Below are positions 26,460 through 35,865 of a stretch of 64,000 nucleotides of DNA, one piece after another. The position numbers were made by a program, and so were the translations under genes. A model generated the notes under the pieces. The model searched no databases, was not told where the DNA came from, and worked only from the letters and a program-made list of their open reading frames with translations. The stretch spans positions 248,001 through 312,000 of the forward strand of contig NZ_BAABCA010000003.1 in NCBI RefSeq assembly GCF_039538365.1, in the 5' to 3' direction. The stretch comes from Postechiella marina (GTDB lineage Bacteria; Bacteroidota; Bacteroidia; Flavobacteriales; Flavobacteriaceae). The first letter of the stretch is position 1. Every line of letters begins with the position of its first letter.

Positions 26460-29276
26460 TTATTTCAGTTTCTTTTTAACTTCAACTTCGTGGAATGCTT
26501 CAATTATATCGCCTTCCTTAATATCGTTATAGTTTTTAATTTGCATACCACAATCGTATCCTTTAGACACTTCTTTGGCATCATCTTTAAATCGCTTTAA
26601 CGAAGCTAATTCGCCTGTATAAACAACTACACCATCTCTAATTAAACGAATTCCTGAAGATCTAAGTATTTTTCCGTTAGTAACCATACAACCTGCAATA
26701 GTTCCAACTTTAGATACCTTAAATATTTCTCTAATTTCTGCTGTACCAGTTATTTCTTCTTTAAGCTCTGGAGATAACATACCTTCCATAGCGTCTTTAA
26801 GATCGTTAATAGCATCGTAGATAATAGAATATGTTCTAATATCTATTTCTTCTTTATCAGCAATCATTCTTGCATTACCAACAGGCCTTACATTAAACCC
26901 TACAATAATAGCATCTGAAGCCGAAGCTAATAATACATCACTTTCTGTAATAGCTCCAACACCTTTGTGTAAAATATTAACTTGAATTTCTTCTGTAGAT
27001 AGCTTTTGGAAAGAATCTGTTAATGCTTCAACTGAACCATCCACATCACCTTTAAGGATAATGTTAAGCTCCTGGAAGTCTCCAAGTGCAATACGTCGTC
27101 CAATTTCATCAAGTGTAATATGACGTTGTGTACGTACAGATTGCTCTCGTTGTAATTGTGCGCGTTTAGAAGCTATTTGTTTTGCTTCACGTTCGTCTTC
27201 AAAAACATTAAATTTATCTCCTGCTTGTGGCGCTCCATCTAGTCCTAGAATAGATACTGGAGTAGAAGGTCCTGCAAATTCAATATCATGTCCACGTTCA
27301 TCATGCATGGCTTTTACTTTACCACTATTTTTACCAGCCAATACATAATCGCCAACTTTTAAAGTTCCCGCTTGTACTAATATAGTAGATACATAACCTC
27401 TACCTTTATCTAAAAAGGCCTCGACTACAGTACCAACAGCTGCTTTTTCTGGATTTGCTTTAAGCTCTAATAATTCGGCTTCAAGTAATACTTTTTCTAA
27501 TAATTCTTTAACACCTGTTCCCTTTTTAGCTGAAATATCGTGAGATTGAATTTTACCTCCCCAATCTTCAACTAATAAATTCATTTGTGCTAAACCTTCC
27601 TTAATTTTTTCTGGATTAGCTGCAGGTAAATCAATTTTATTTATGGCAAAAACGATAGGTACTCCCGCAGCTTGCGCATGCGAAATAGCTTCTTTTGTTT
27701 GTGGCATAATATCATCATCAGCTGCTGCTACAATAATTGCAATGTCTGTTACCTGAGCACCACGAGCACGCATGGCTGTAAAGGCCTCGTGACCTGGCGT
27801 ATCTAAGAAGGCAATTTTTTGACCACCTTCTAACTGCACACCGTAAGCGCCAATATGCTGTGTAATACCACCTGATTCTCCTGCTATTACATTCTCTTTA
27901 CGAATATAATCTAACAGAGATGTTTTACCGTGATCTACGTGTCCCATTACAGTAACAATAGGTGCACGAGTAACTAAATCTTCAGGCTTATCTACAACTT
28001 CTTCAATTGACTCTTCAATATCTGCAGTTACAAACTCTACTTTATATCCAAACTCATCTGCTACAATAGATAATGTTTCAGCATCTAAACGCTGATTCAT
28101 AGTAACCATCATACCTAGAGACATACATGCAGAAATAATTTGAGTTACCCCAACATCCATCATTGTAGCCATTTCGCTTGCAGTAACAAATTCTGTTACT
28201 TTAATGATTTTACTTTCTGCTGCTTCGATTTGTTGATCGATTTCAGTCTGTTCTCTATGCTTATCTCTTTTATCTCTTCTATTTTTAGCTCCACGTCCTT
28301 TGTTAGATTTTCCTTGAAGTTTTTCAAGAGTTTCTCTAACTTGTTTTTTCACATCTTCTTCAGATGGTTCTTCTTTAGGCACATTACGTCTGCCTTGACC
28401 TGGTTTACCTTTAAAACGATCGTTTCCTCCTGGTCTTCCTCCTGGACGTCCTCCTCCTGGTCTATTACCTCCAGAATTAGGTCCACCAACCTTACTTATA
28501 CGACGACGCTTTTTCTTATTAGCATCGCCTGGTTTTCCATCGGTTTTCTTATCTGCTGGTTTTTTCTTTGGTTTATTAAATTGAGATAAATCAATTTTAT
28601 CGCCAGCAATTTTAGGCCCAGTAAGTTTTTTATATTGAGTTTTAACCTTTTCGTCTTCAACAACAATATCTCCAGTTTTTGGTTTTTCAACCTTAGCAAC
28701 AGGAGTTTCTTTTGTTGTTTCTGCTTTAGCATCGGTGTTTGCCTTTTCTATAGGAGCTTCTTTTTTGGCCTCTACAGGTTTAACTTCTGCCTTAACTTTT
28801 GGAGTTGGTTTTTCAACTTTAACCTCCTCCTTTTTAGGAGCAGGAGTGTCTTCCACAACTTTCTTAGGAGCTTCTGAAACAGTTTCTGTTTTAACAGGGT
28901 CTGCTGGCTTAACTTCCTTTTTCTTAGGATTTAAATCAATTTTCCCAACTTGTTTTGGTCCAGAAAGTGTTTTAGTAGCTTTTACAACTTCTTCTCTTCG
29001 GGCTTGTGCTTTTTGCTTCTCCTCAAGTTCACGCTCACGTTGTTCGCGCAAAACTTCTTTCTCTTTCAGTTTTGCTTCACCTACTTCTTTAGATGCAACT
29101 TTTTTGTTTGCATCGGTCTGAAAACCTTCAGAAAGCACGTTATACGTTTCTTGTGAAATTTTTGTAGTAGGTCGCTTCTCTATCTCTATGCCTTTAGAAT
29201 CTAAAAATTCTACAGCACGATCTAAAGAGATGTTAAGCTCGCGTAATACTTTATTTAATCTAATTGTGTCAGCCAT
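26460..29276 (-). CDS. infB: Translation initiation factor IF-2
   Basis: IF-2 is the GTPase that brings initiator tRNA to the 30S subunit. Starting at ATG 29276 (MADTIRLNKVLRELNISL, the conserved IF-2 N-terminus) gives 938 residues; an in-frame ATG at 29297 adds seven residues and is less likely. Residues ~60-330 are a low-complexity Lys/Glu/Pro/Ala linker with a Gly/Arg-rich part (RPGGGRPGGRPGG). The G domain has G1 GHVDHGKTSLLD, G3 DTPGHEAF and G4 NKID, followed by domains II-IV. The long basic linker is usual in Bacteroidota. Last gene of the nus operon, with a palindromic terminator downstream. Confidence 0.97.
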   Translation of the reverse strand: MADTIRLNKVLRELNISLDRAVEFLDSKGIEIEKRPTTKISQETYNVLSEGFQTDANKKVASKEVGEAKLKEKEVLREQRERELEEKQKAQARREEVVKATKTLSGPKQVGKIDLNPKKKEVKPADPVKTETVSEAPKKVVEDTPAPKKEEVKVEKPTPKVKAEVKPVEAKKEAPIEKANTDAKAETTKETPVAKVEKPKTGDIVVEDEKVKTQYKKLTGPKIAGDKIDLSQFNKPKKKPADKKTDGKPGDANKKKRRRISKVGGPNSGGNRPGGGRPGGRPGGNDRFKGKPGQGRRNVPKEEPSEEDVKKQVRETLEKLQGKSNKGRGAKNRRDKRDKHREQTEIDQQIEAAESKIIKVTEFVTASEMATMMDVGVTQIISACMSLGMMVTMNQRLDAETLSIVADEFGYKVEFVTADIEESIEEVVDKPEDLVTRAPIVTVMGHVDHGKTSLLDYIRKENVIAGESGGITQHIGAYGVQLEGGQKIAFLDTPGHEAFTAMRARGAQVTDIAIIVAAADDDIMPQTKEAISHAQAAGVPIVFAINKIDLPAANPEKIKEGLAQMNLLVEDWGGKIQSHDISAKKGTGVKELLEKVLLEAELLELKANPEKAAVGTVVEAFLDKGRGYVSTILVQAGTLKVGDYVLAGKNSGKVKAMHDERGHDIEFAGPSTPVSILGLDGAPQAGDKFNVFEDEREAKQIASKRAQLQREQSVRTQRHITLDEIGRRIALGDFQELNIILKGDVDGSVEALTDSFQKLSTEEIQVNILHKGVGAITESDVLLASASDAIIVGFNVRPVGNARMIADKEEIDIRTYSIIYDAINDLKDAMEGMLSPELKEEITGTAEIREIFKVSKVGTIAGCMVTNGKILRSSGIRLIRDGVVVYTGELASLKRFKDDAKEVSKGYDCGMQIKNYNDIKEGDIIEAFHEVEVKKKLK

Positions 29277-29353
29277 AATCGCCTTTAAAATACTCAAATA
29301 TAATTATTATGTCTTTTTAAGACATACAATAACGCAAAATTTGCCTTATTTTT

Positions 29354-30586
29354 TTACTCTTCGAATTCTTCTTTTAGAATTCTAACAACGTCTAAAATCG
29401 TTTCTTCTTCTAAATCTGTTCTTTTTACAAGGTCTTTTACATCTTGTTCTAGAACACTTTTTGCAGTATCTAAACCTGCTTTGCTAAATTCTTCTATAAT
29501 CCAGCCTTCTATTTCGTCAGAGAATTCTCTTAATTCTACATCTTCTTCTGCTCCTTCTCTAAATACGTCTATTTCATAACCTGTTAATTGGCCTGCTAAA
29601 CGTATGTTGTGTCCACCTCTACCAATAGCTTTACTAACTTCTTCTGGTTTTAAAATAACCTCTGCTCGCTTTGCTTCTTCGTTAAGTTTAACAGATGTTA
29701 CTCTTGCAGGACTTAAAGCTCTTGTTATAAATAGCGGTAAGTTAGTTGTGTAATTAATTACATCTATGTTTTCGTTTCCTAACTCACGAACAATACCGTG
29801 AATTCTAGAACCTTTCATACCCACACAAGCTCCTACTGGATCTATTCTATCATCATAAGAATCTACAGCTACTTTTGCTTTTTCTCCTGGTATTCTTACT
29901 ACGTTTTTAATAGTAATTAAACCATCAAAAACTTCTGGAATTTCTTGCTCAAATAATTTCTCTAAGAACGCAGGCGAACTTCTAGACATTATTATTGTTG
30001 GTTTAGCACCTTTAAGTTCTACACTATCAATTACACCTCTTACATTATCTCCTTTACGGAAAAAATCTGATGGTATTTGTCTGTCTTTTGGCAATACTAT
30101 TTCGTTACCTTCATCATCTAACAAAATAACAGCTCTGTGTCTTATATGGTGCACTTCTGCTGTATATATTTCGCCTATTAAATCTTTAAATTGCTTATAG
30201 ATAATAGTGTTATCGTGCTCGTGTATTTTAGAAATTAAGTTTTGGCGTAGTGCTAAAATAGCACGTCTTCCTAAGTCGATTAATTTAACTTCTTCAGATA
30301 CATCTTCTCCTACCTCAAAATCTGGTTCAATTTTACGAGCTTCAGTTATAGTAATTTCTTGATTTGGTTCTTCTACCTCACCGTCTGCTACAACTATTCT
30401 ATTTCTCCAAATCTCTAAATCTCCTTTGTCAGGGTTAACAATAATATCAAAATTATCGTCATCTCCAAATTTCTTTTTCAAGGCGCTTCTAAAAACATCT
30501 TCTAAAATTGCCATTAAGGTTACACGATCTATTAATTTATCGTCTTTGAATTCAGAAAAAGATTCAATTAACGCAATATTCTCCAT
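29354..30586 (-). CDS. nusA: Transcription termination/antitermination factor NusA
   Basis: NusA binds RNA polymerase and nascent RNA, controlling pausing, termination and antitermination. The 410-residue protein has the N-terminal RNAP-binding domain (FDIIVNPDKGDLEIWR), an S1 domain (~135-200), KH1 and KH2 (GACVGMKGSRIHGIVREL; IGRGGHNIRLAGQLTGYEI) and a short acidic tail. It lacks the C-terminal acidic repeats of E. coli NusA, as is usual in this phylum. It lies 13 bases after rimP and 77 bases before infB. Confidence 0.96.
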   Translation of the reverse strand: MENIALIESFSEFKDDKLIDRVTLMAILEDVFRSALKKKFGDDDNFDIIVNPDKGDLEIWRNRIVVADGEVEEPNQEITITEARKIEPDFEVGEDVSEEVKLIDLGRRAILALRQNLISKIHEHDNTIIYKQFKDLIGEIYTAEVHHIRHRAVILLDDEGNEIVLPKDRQIPSDFFRKGDNVRGVIDSVELKGAKPTIIMSRSSPAFLEKLFEQEIPEVFDGLITIKNVVRIPGEKAKVAVDSYDDRIDPVGACVGMKGSRIHGIVRELGNENIDVINYTTNLPLFITRALSPARVTSVKLNEEAKRAEVILKPEEVSKAIGRGGHNIRLAGQLTGYEIDVFREGAEEDVELREFSDEIEGWIIEEFSKAGLDTAKSVLEQDVKDLVKRTDLEEETILDVVRILKEEFEE

Positions 30587-30599
30587 AACTCTTCTTAAA

Positions 30600-31061
30600 T
30601 TAAAATTTAATCATAACTTTTGCTTCTAAAATATCTTCGTAAGCTATATTAGCTTTCTTTCTTACCGTTACTTTACCTTTACCTATGGGTTTAGGCTCTC
30701 TAACTTTCCATTCTAATAAAATATGAGTATCTGTTGCTTCTGCAAGCTTTCCTTCAATTTTATCAGAGTCGGTTTTAACATCCAATACACGACCAACATG
30801 TTTCTTGTATTGTCTTTTATGAACTAACGGAGCTGTTGCCCCTGCAGACATAACTTCTAAAGAAAAATCGTGTTCTTCTCTATCTATATTATGCTCTATA
30901 GCTCGGCTAATAAACATGCAATCTTCTACTAAAAGACCTTTATCACCATCTACTATAATTTTAATATGGTTTTCTTGATTAACAGAAAACTCTATAAGGA
31001 ACAAATCACTACGCTCTGTTAGTGCTTCTTCAAGTAAATTTTTAACTGTAGTTTTAAACAT
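30600..31061 (-). CDS. rimP: Ribosome maturation factor RimP
   Basis: RimP helps assemble the 30S subunit around S12. The 153-residue sequence has the N-terminal alpha/beta domain (VNQENHIKIIVDGDKGLLVEDC, conserved Asp-Gly and catalytic-looking DC) and the C-terminal SH3-like domain (VGRVLDVKT). First gene of rimP-nusA-infB, the conserved bacterial order. A hairpin with a T tract lies immediately before its start and may attenuate the operon. Confidence 0.95.
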   Translation of the reverse strand: MFKTTVKNLLEEALTERSDLFLIEFSVNQENHIKIIVDGDKGLLVEDCMFISRAIEHNIDREEHDFSLEVMSAGATAPLVHKRQYKKHVGRVLDVKTDSDKIEGKLAEATDTHILLEWKVREPKPIGKGKVTVRKKANIAYEDILEAKVMIKF

Positions 31062-31071
31062 TTTCTAGTAT

Positions 31072-31097
31072 AAAAAGAGGGGACTTCTCGTCCCCTC
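31072..31097 (-). promoter_or_regulatory. Attenuator-like hairpin before rimP-nusA-infB
   Basis: On the minus strand GAGGGGAC / GTCCCCTC forms a perfect 8-bp, GC-rich stem with a 5-base loop, followed at once by TTTTTATA. It lies 10 bases upstream of the rimP ATG and about 30 bases downstream of the promoter box. In this AT-rich genome such a GC-rich stem stands out. Its shape is that of an intrinsic terminator placed in a 5' leader, so it may control entry into the operon, perhaps through NusA. Confidence 0.65.
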
Positions 31098-31124
31098 ATT
31101 TCTTAATTTCGCCTTTCAACGCTG

Positions 31125-31132
31125 CAAATATA
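31125..31132 (-). promoter_or_regulatory. Putative -7 box for rimP-nusA-infB
   Basis: Minus strand TATATTTG, an exact TAnnTTTG match, with a TTG at 31156-31158 at about the right distance for a -33 element. Transcription would start near 31119, upstream of the attenuator hairpin. Confidence 0.55.
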
Positions 31133-31356
31133 TAATATTTTATTGATTTTTAAAGCAATAATGTATAAAATTATAAGTAACACCGCAAGGCAACCTATTA
31201 TAAAAAGAAGTGTTTCTTCTAGCTTACACAAACCAATAAAAAACATCTTTAAAACTGATGCCCAATGCATTAAACGCCATATTAACTCTATATATTACTA
31301 AAGCTAAATTTAAAACAACTGCGACATAACAGAAAAAATTTGAGAGCATGAATTAA

Positions 31357-31390
31357 AAAAGTCCTAATCAAATAAATGATTAGGACTTTT
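31357..31390 (-). terminator. Terminator downstream of tRNA-Gln
   Basis: 14-bp perfect stem AAAAGTCCTAATCA / TGATTAGGACTTTT with a 6-base loop, followed by T's on the minus strand, 1 base after the tRNA 3' end. Confidence 0.85.
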
Positions 31391-31391
31391 G

Positions 31392-31464
31392 TTGGCCTAC
31401 TAGGGCTCGAACCTAGACTCTTTGGTACCAAAAACCAACGTGTTGCCAGTTACACCATAGGCCA
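31392..31464 (-). tRNA. tRNA-Gln (anticodon TTG)
   Basis: The minus strand folds as a cloverleaf: acceptor stem TGGCCTA / TAGGCCA, D stem GTGT / ACAC, anticodon stem TTGGT / ACCAA with loop TTTTGGT (anticodon TTG, reading CAA/CAG), T arm CTAGG-TTCGAGC-CCTAG, discriminator A. CCA is not encoded. It is a single tRNA gene with its own promoter box and terminator. Confidence 0.95.
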
Positions 31465-31481
31465 TTCGTGTAATGAGGGTG

Positions 31482-31489
31482 CAAATTTA
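31482..31489 (-). promoter_or_regulatory. Putative -7 box for tRNA-Gln
   Basis: Minus strand TAAATTTG, with TTG at 31509-31511 spaced 19 bases upstream; both elements of the Bacteroidota promoter are present. Confidence 0.6.
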
Positions 31490-31710
31490 AAACAAATAAT
31501 TATTTTTACAAGCTTTTTTTAAAAAATATTATCAATTTGTTTTCGCTTATCAAAAAACACATGTAAACATTTGCTTTTAATTAACTGTAAACCTGCTTGT
31601 TTAGGTGTTAAAATAGCTTTAAAAGTATTTATGTTAAGTCTAATATAATATTACGGGCTCATTTCATATTTATTATTAAATTCGCCAAAGCAAATAAAAG
31701 ATCTTTATAC

Positions 31711-34700
31711 ATGGCACATTTCAACTTTAAAAAATGGAACACTATTTTAGGATGGTTCACTTTTTTAATTGCATTTATAACTTATAGCCTAACCGTTGAA
31801 CCTACTGTAAGTTTCTGGGATGCAGGCGAATATATTTTAACATCGGCTAAACTTCAAGTTGGACACCCTCCAGGAGCTCCTTTATTTCAAATGATGGGTG
31901 CCTTTTTCTCTATGTTTGCTTTAGAACCTACACAAGTGGGCTACATGATGAATATGATGAGCGCTGCTGCTAGTGCGTTTACTATTTTATTTATGTTTTG
32001 GACTATCACGCTATCTCTAAAAAAATTAGTTGAAAATGATGGTGAATTAAACGAAAATAAAGCTAAAGCAATTTTAGGCAGTGGTATTGTAGGTGGTTTA
32101 GCCTTTACTTTTACAGATTCGTTTTGGTTTAATGCAGTAGAAACCGAAGTTTACGCCATGGCCACATTAATTATGTCTGTGCTTTTCTGGCTAGGTTTAC
32201 GCTGGGAACAAGACATGAACAAACCACGTGGCAACCGTTGGCTTATTTTAATTGCTTTTATTATTGGGCTATCTTTTGGTGTTCACTTTATGGGTTTATT
32301 AACTATTCCTGCCATCGGACTTATTTATTACTTTAAAAACTACAAAGAGGTTACTATAAAGAATTTTATTATCGCAAATGCTGTATCTGTTGCAGTTTTA
32401 TTATTTGTTTTTAAATTATTAGCCCCAAATATTCTTAAAATATTTAGTGCTTCAGAAATTTTCTTTGTAAACAGTATAGGCCTACCTTTTAACTCGGGTT
32501 CTATTATTGCAGGTATTGTTTTAGTAGGCTTAATTTTATACGGTTTAAGATATACACGACAAAAAAATTACATACACCTTAATACAGGTATTCTTTGTAT
32601 TACTTTTATAATTATTGGCTTTTCCACATGGTTAATGTTACCTATAAGAGCTAATGCCAATGTTGTTATTAACGAAAACAACCCATCTAGTGCAAGAGAA
32701 TTATTAGCATATTACAACTTAGAGCAATACCCAGAAACACATTTATTTTACGGTCCGCAGTTTACAGATCAGTATGCTTATTTAGACGAAAACAACCCGT
32801 ACATAGACGACAAGCCTAAATACGAAAAAGACGAAGAAAAAGGAAAATACATTATTGTAAACGACTGGAAAAACGCAAAACAAAATTACAACTCTAAACA
32901 CGCCTCGTACCTCCCTAGAATGTGGAGTACAGAGCATGCCGAAAACTATATGATGTTTTCTGGATTTTTAAATTTTAAATTAAAACCAGAATACAGATTG
33001 GACAACGAGTACATTAAAATGGTTACCGATTTTAAAAAAAATGTAGCACAAGGCAATGTAGATTACGAGGGGTACAATCAATTCTTAAAACAATTTCAGC
33101 CTTATATAGATATTGAAAAACCATCGCTTTGGGACAACATAACTTATATGCTAGAATACCAATTAGGCTACATGTACTGGCGTTATTTTATGTGGAATTT
33201 TACTGGAAGACAAGACGATATTCAAGGTAGATACGATAACCACGGAAACTGGCTTAGTGGCATTAACTTTATAGATGAAGCGCATTTAGGTTTTCCGCAA
33301 GAAAATTTACCTAGCGATGTAAAAAATAATAAAGGCAGAAATACATACTACTTTTTACCTCTTATTTTAGGCCTTATTGGCATGTTCTTTTTATTTAATT
33401 CTGATAAAAAAACATTCTGGATTATGCTGGTATTTTTCCTATTTACAGGATTGGCTATTCAAGTTTACACAAACGTACGTCCTTTTGAGCCTCGCGAACG
33501 CGACTACTCGGTAGTTGGCTCGTACTACGTATTTGCCATTTGGATTGGCTTTGGAGTTTACGCCCTTTTTGATGCCTTAAAAAAATACTTACCAAAAAAA
33601 TTAGCTGCACCAATTATTACCTTAGCATGTTTAGTTTTAGTGCCTTGCGTGCTTGCTGCAAACAACTGGGACGATCATGACCGTTCTGGAAAATACACAG
33701 CACGATCTATGGCAAAAAAATATTTAGATTCTTGCGAAGAAAACGCCATTTTATTTACCATTGGAGATAACGACACGTTTGCCCTTTGGTATGCTCAAGA
33801 AATTGAAGGTTATAGAACCGATGTTAGAATTGTTAACACCAGTTTATTTCAAACCGATTGGTATATAGACCAAATGAAACGCAAGGCTTACGAGAGTGAC
33901 CCTGTACCATCGCAACTAGAACATAAAGACTACCAATATGGCACAAACGATTACGTTAGAAAACAAAATGTAATTAAAGACACTTTAGAGCTTAAAGAGT
34001 TTTTAAACTTTGTATCGAGCGATAACCCAAGAACCAAATACAAATACATTTTACAACAACAAGGTGTCGATCTTTCTCAAATTAGAAATCAAGATTTAAA
34101 CGTAAATTATCTACCTACAGAAAACCTAAGACTTCCTGTAAACAAAGAAAATGCTTTAAAATATGGTATTGTAAAACCAAAAGATGCAGATAAAATTGTA
34201 CCCTATATAGACATTAAAATTAAAGAAAGTGCGTTGTACAAAAACAGATTATTAATGCTAGACATTGTAGCTAACAACGAATGGAAACGCCCTATTTACT
34301 TTACAGGAGGTAGTTTTGGTGATGACGATTACCTTTGGATGAAAGACTATTTACAACTAGATGGTATGTGCTATAAACTGGTACCTATTAAAACAGCTAT
34401 AGATAGAACAAATCCTTTTGATATGGGACGCGTAGACTCAGACATTATGTACGAGAAGGTTAAAAACTGGGATTGGGGCAATAGCGGAAGCCCGGATATT
34501 TATCATGATGTAGAAACACGTAAAAACTCTATTTCGTACCGTGGTAATTTGGCGCGTTTAATGCAACAACTTATAGACGAAAAACAGATGAAAAAAGCTG
34601 AAGAAATTGCAGATATAGCCATGAAAAACATGCCTGTAGAGTATTTTGGCTTTTACACGCTGCTTGAGCCATACATTACCGCTTACTATGCTGTAGGCAA

Positions 34701-35004
34701 TAAAGACAAAGCCCAACGCTTGTATAAAGACGTGTCTAAAAAATACCAAGAAAACTTAACGTATTACAGCACACTATCTGTTAAAAACCAAGAACGTTTG
34801 TTTGAAGATATTTATACAGATATACAACGCTATAAAAGTTTAGTTGATATTTTGGTAGAGTATGATATTGAATTTGCTAATACTGAAGGCGACATTTTTA
34901 ACGATTACCTAAAACGTTTCCGACATTTTTATGGTGATGGACCACAAGAACCTAAGCGCGAAGACAGAGATTTACCTGTAGATAGCGGATTAATTATTGA
35001 CTAA
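31711..35004 (+). CDS. DUF2723 multi-spanning membrane protein (GT-C glycosyltransferase-like)
   Basis: A 1097-residue membrane protein. The N-terminal ~300 residues contain about eight helices and the DUF2723 signature SFWDAGEYILTSAKLQVGHP, whose Asp37/Glu40 in the first outer loop resemble the catalytic acidic residues of GT-C glycosyltransferases. A second helical block lies at ~545-655, and the ~440-residue C-terminus is soluble and periplasmic, ending in a TPR-like helical segment (KKAEEIADIAMKN). DUF2723 proteins are conserved across Bacteroidota and have been linked to protein O-glycosylation; I infer that role here. It is followed after 9 bases by a polysaccharide deacetylase gene, suggesting an operon. 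Confidence 0.85.
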   Translation: MAHFNFKKWNTILGWFTFLIAFITYSLTVEPTVSFWDAGEYILTSAKLQVGHPPGAPLFQMMGAFFSMFALEPTQVGYMMNMMSAAASAFTILFMFWTITLSLKKLVENDGELNENKAKAILGSGIVGGLAFTFTDSFWFNAVETEVYAMATLIMSVLFWLGLRWEQDMNKPRGNRWLILIAFIIGLSFGVHFMGLLTIPAIGLIYYFKNYKEVTIKNFIIANAVSVAVLLFVFKLLAPNILKIFSASEIFFVNSIGLPFNSGSIIAGIVLVGLILYGLRYTRQKNYIHLNTGILCITFIIIGFSTWLMLPIRANANVVINENNPSSARELLAYYNLEQYPETHLFYGPQFTDQYAYLDENNPYIDDKPKYEKDEEKGKYIIVNDWKNAKQNYNSKHASYLPRMWSTEHAENYMMFSGFLNFKLKPEYRLDNEYIKMVTDFKKNVAQGNVDYEGYNQFLKQFQPYIDIEKPSLWDNITYMLEYQLGYMYWRYFMWNFTGRQDDIQGRYDNHGNWLSGINFIDEAHLGFPQENLPSDVKNNKGRNTYYFLPLILGLIGMFFLFNSDKKTFWIMLVFFLFTGLAIQVYTNVRPFEPRERDYSVVGSYYVFAIWIGFGVYALFDALKKYLPKKLAAPIITLACLVLVPCVLAANNWDDHDRSGKYTARSMAKKYLDSCEENAILFTIGDNDTFALWYAQEIEGYRTDVRIVNTSLFQTDWYIDQMKRKAYESDPVPSQLEHKDYQYGTNDYVRKQNVIKDTLELKEFLNFVSSDNPRTKYKYILQQQGVDLSQIRNQDLNVNYLPTENLRLPVNKENALKYGIVKPKDADKIVPYIDIKIKESALYKNRLLMLDIVANNEWKRPIYFTGGSFGDDDYLWMKDYLQLDGMCYKLVPIKTAIDRTNPFDMGRVDSDIMYEKVKNWDWGNSGSPDIYHDVETRKNSISYRGNLARLMQQLIDEKQMKKAEEIADIAMKNMPVEYFGFYTLLEPYITAYYAVGNKDKAQRLYKDVSKKYQENLTYYSTLSVKNQERLFEDIYTDIQRYKSLVDILVEYDIEFANTEGDIFNDYLKRFRHFYGDGPQEPKREDRDLPVDSGLIID

Positions 35005-35013
35005 AATTGAGGC

Positions 35014-35670
35014 ATGACCTTAATACCTATAAAAACACCTAGGTTTGTAAAAAGGATGTTTCCAAACTATGTTTGGGACATTGCTACAACCCATAAAGTT
35101 ATTTATTTAACTTTTGATGATGGACCAACGCCAGAAATTACAAACTGGACTTTAAACCTGCTAAAGCAATACCAAGCTAAAGCCACTTTTTTTTGTATTG
35201 GAAATAATATAGAAAAACATCCCGAAATTTTTCAGGATATTTTAAAAGACGGACACGCCATTGGTAACCATACACAAAACCATGTTAAGGGCTGGAAAAC
35301 CAATACAGACTTATATATAAATGAGACTACCCAAACGCAAAGCATTATTAATGCAGAAATTGCTAAGGCAAACGATTACAAACGTACCAAGTCTTATTTA
35401 TTTAGACCTCCTTTTGGAAAAATAAAAAATAAGCAAGGTAAAGCTCTCATTGCTTTGGGGTATAAAATAATTATGTGGGATATTTTGGCTTTTGATTGGA
35501 AAGACACCAGCCCAGAAACTTGCTACAAAAACGCTATTTCTAAAACAAGCCAAGGTAGTATTGTTGTGTTTCATGATAGTGTAAAAGCTGCTAAAAACAT
35601 GCAATATGCGCTTCCTAGGGTTTTAGAGCATTTTAGCAAAAAAGGCTATAGCTTTAAGGCTTTAAACTAA
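35014..35670 (+). CDS. Polysaccharide deacetylase (NodB family)
   Basis: A 218-residue carbohydrate esterase 4 domain. Motifs are all present: motif 1 TFDDGPTPE (catalytic base and metal Asp), motif 2 GHAIGNHTQNH (metal His pair), motif 3 RPPFGKIKNKQG, motif 4 MWDILAFDW and motif 5 VVFHDS. It should remove N- or O-acetyl groups from a glycan such as peptidoglycan or chitin-like oligomers. There is no signal peptide or membrane anchor at the annotated start, so it may act in the cytoplasm or be exported by an unseen route. It lies 9 bases after the DUF2723 gene. Confidence 0.9.
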   Translation: MTLIPIKTPRFVKRMFPNYVWDIATTHKVIYLTFDDGPTPEITNWTLNLLKQYQAKATFFCIGNNIEKHPEIFQDILKDGHAIGNHTQNHVKGWKTNTDLYINETTQTQSIINAEIAKANDYKRTKSYLFRPPFGKIKNKQGKALIALGYKIIMWDILAFDWKDTSPETCYKNAISKTSQGSIVVFHDSVKAAKNMQYALPRVLEHFSKKGYSFKALN

Positions 35671-35684
35671 CTCTAGCAAACTTG

Positions 35685-35842
35685 CCCGCGTTAGGGATTG
35701 ATGCGACATCCTTTTTAAAAACTTGTACACATTAAACTTGGTTATATCTTTTAAGTTAGTAAATAATACTCTTACTTAATTTACAGCTTTATTTTTTTAA
35801 AAAGATATAGCGGAAAGCCCGACCCTTTATGGGTAACACCCA
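35685..35842 (+). repeat. Composite intergenic repeat, copy 1
   Basis: Opens with GCGTTAGGGATTG (35688-35700) and ends with AGCGGAAAGCCCGACCCTT and GGGTAACACCC. The same two end blocks occur in the opposite orientation at 52418-52517, with unrelated sequence between them. It fills the gap between the convergent deacetylase and thioredoxin-like genes. Repeats with these end blocks are, from memory, common between genes in Flavobacteriaceae. Function unknown. Confidence 0.7.
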
Positions 35843-35865
35843 ATGCAATTATGTTTTGTAATTAT

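Larger units (their letters stand above)
31098..31391. other. Intergenic stretch between rimP and tRNA-Gln
   Basis: About 300 bases. It holds the rimP promoter box and the tRNA-Gln terminator. Between them one small minus-strand open frame (31224-31349, 41 codons, ATG start, first half hydrophobic: MLSNFFCYVAVVLNLALV) is possible but has no promoter of its own, so I do not call it a gene. Nothing else is recognisable. Confidence 0.5.

Noticed and set aside
28140..29156. Several plus-strand open frames opposite infB
   Set aside because: Their products are Ser/Phe-rich low-complexity mirrors of the Lys/Glu-rich IF-2 linker and have no independent support.
31224..31349. 41-codon minus-strand frame between tRNA-Gln and rimP
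   Set aside because: It has a hydrophobic first half but no promoter of its own and begins just after the tRNA terminator; too short to call as a gene.
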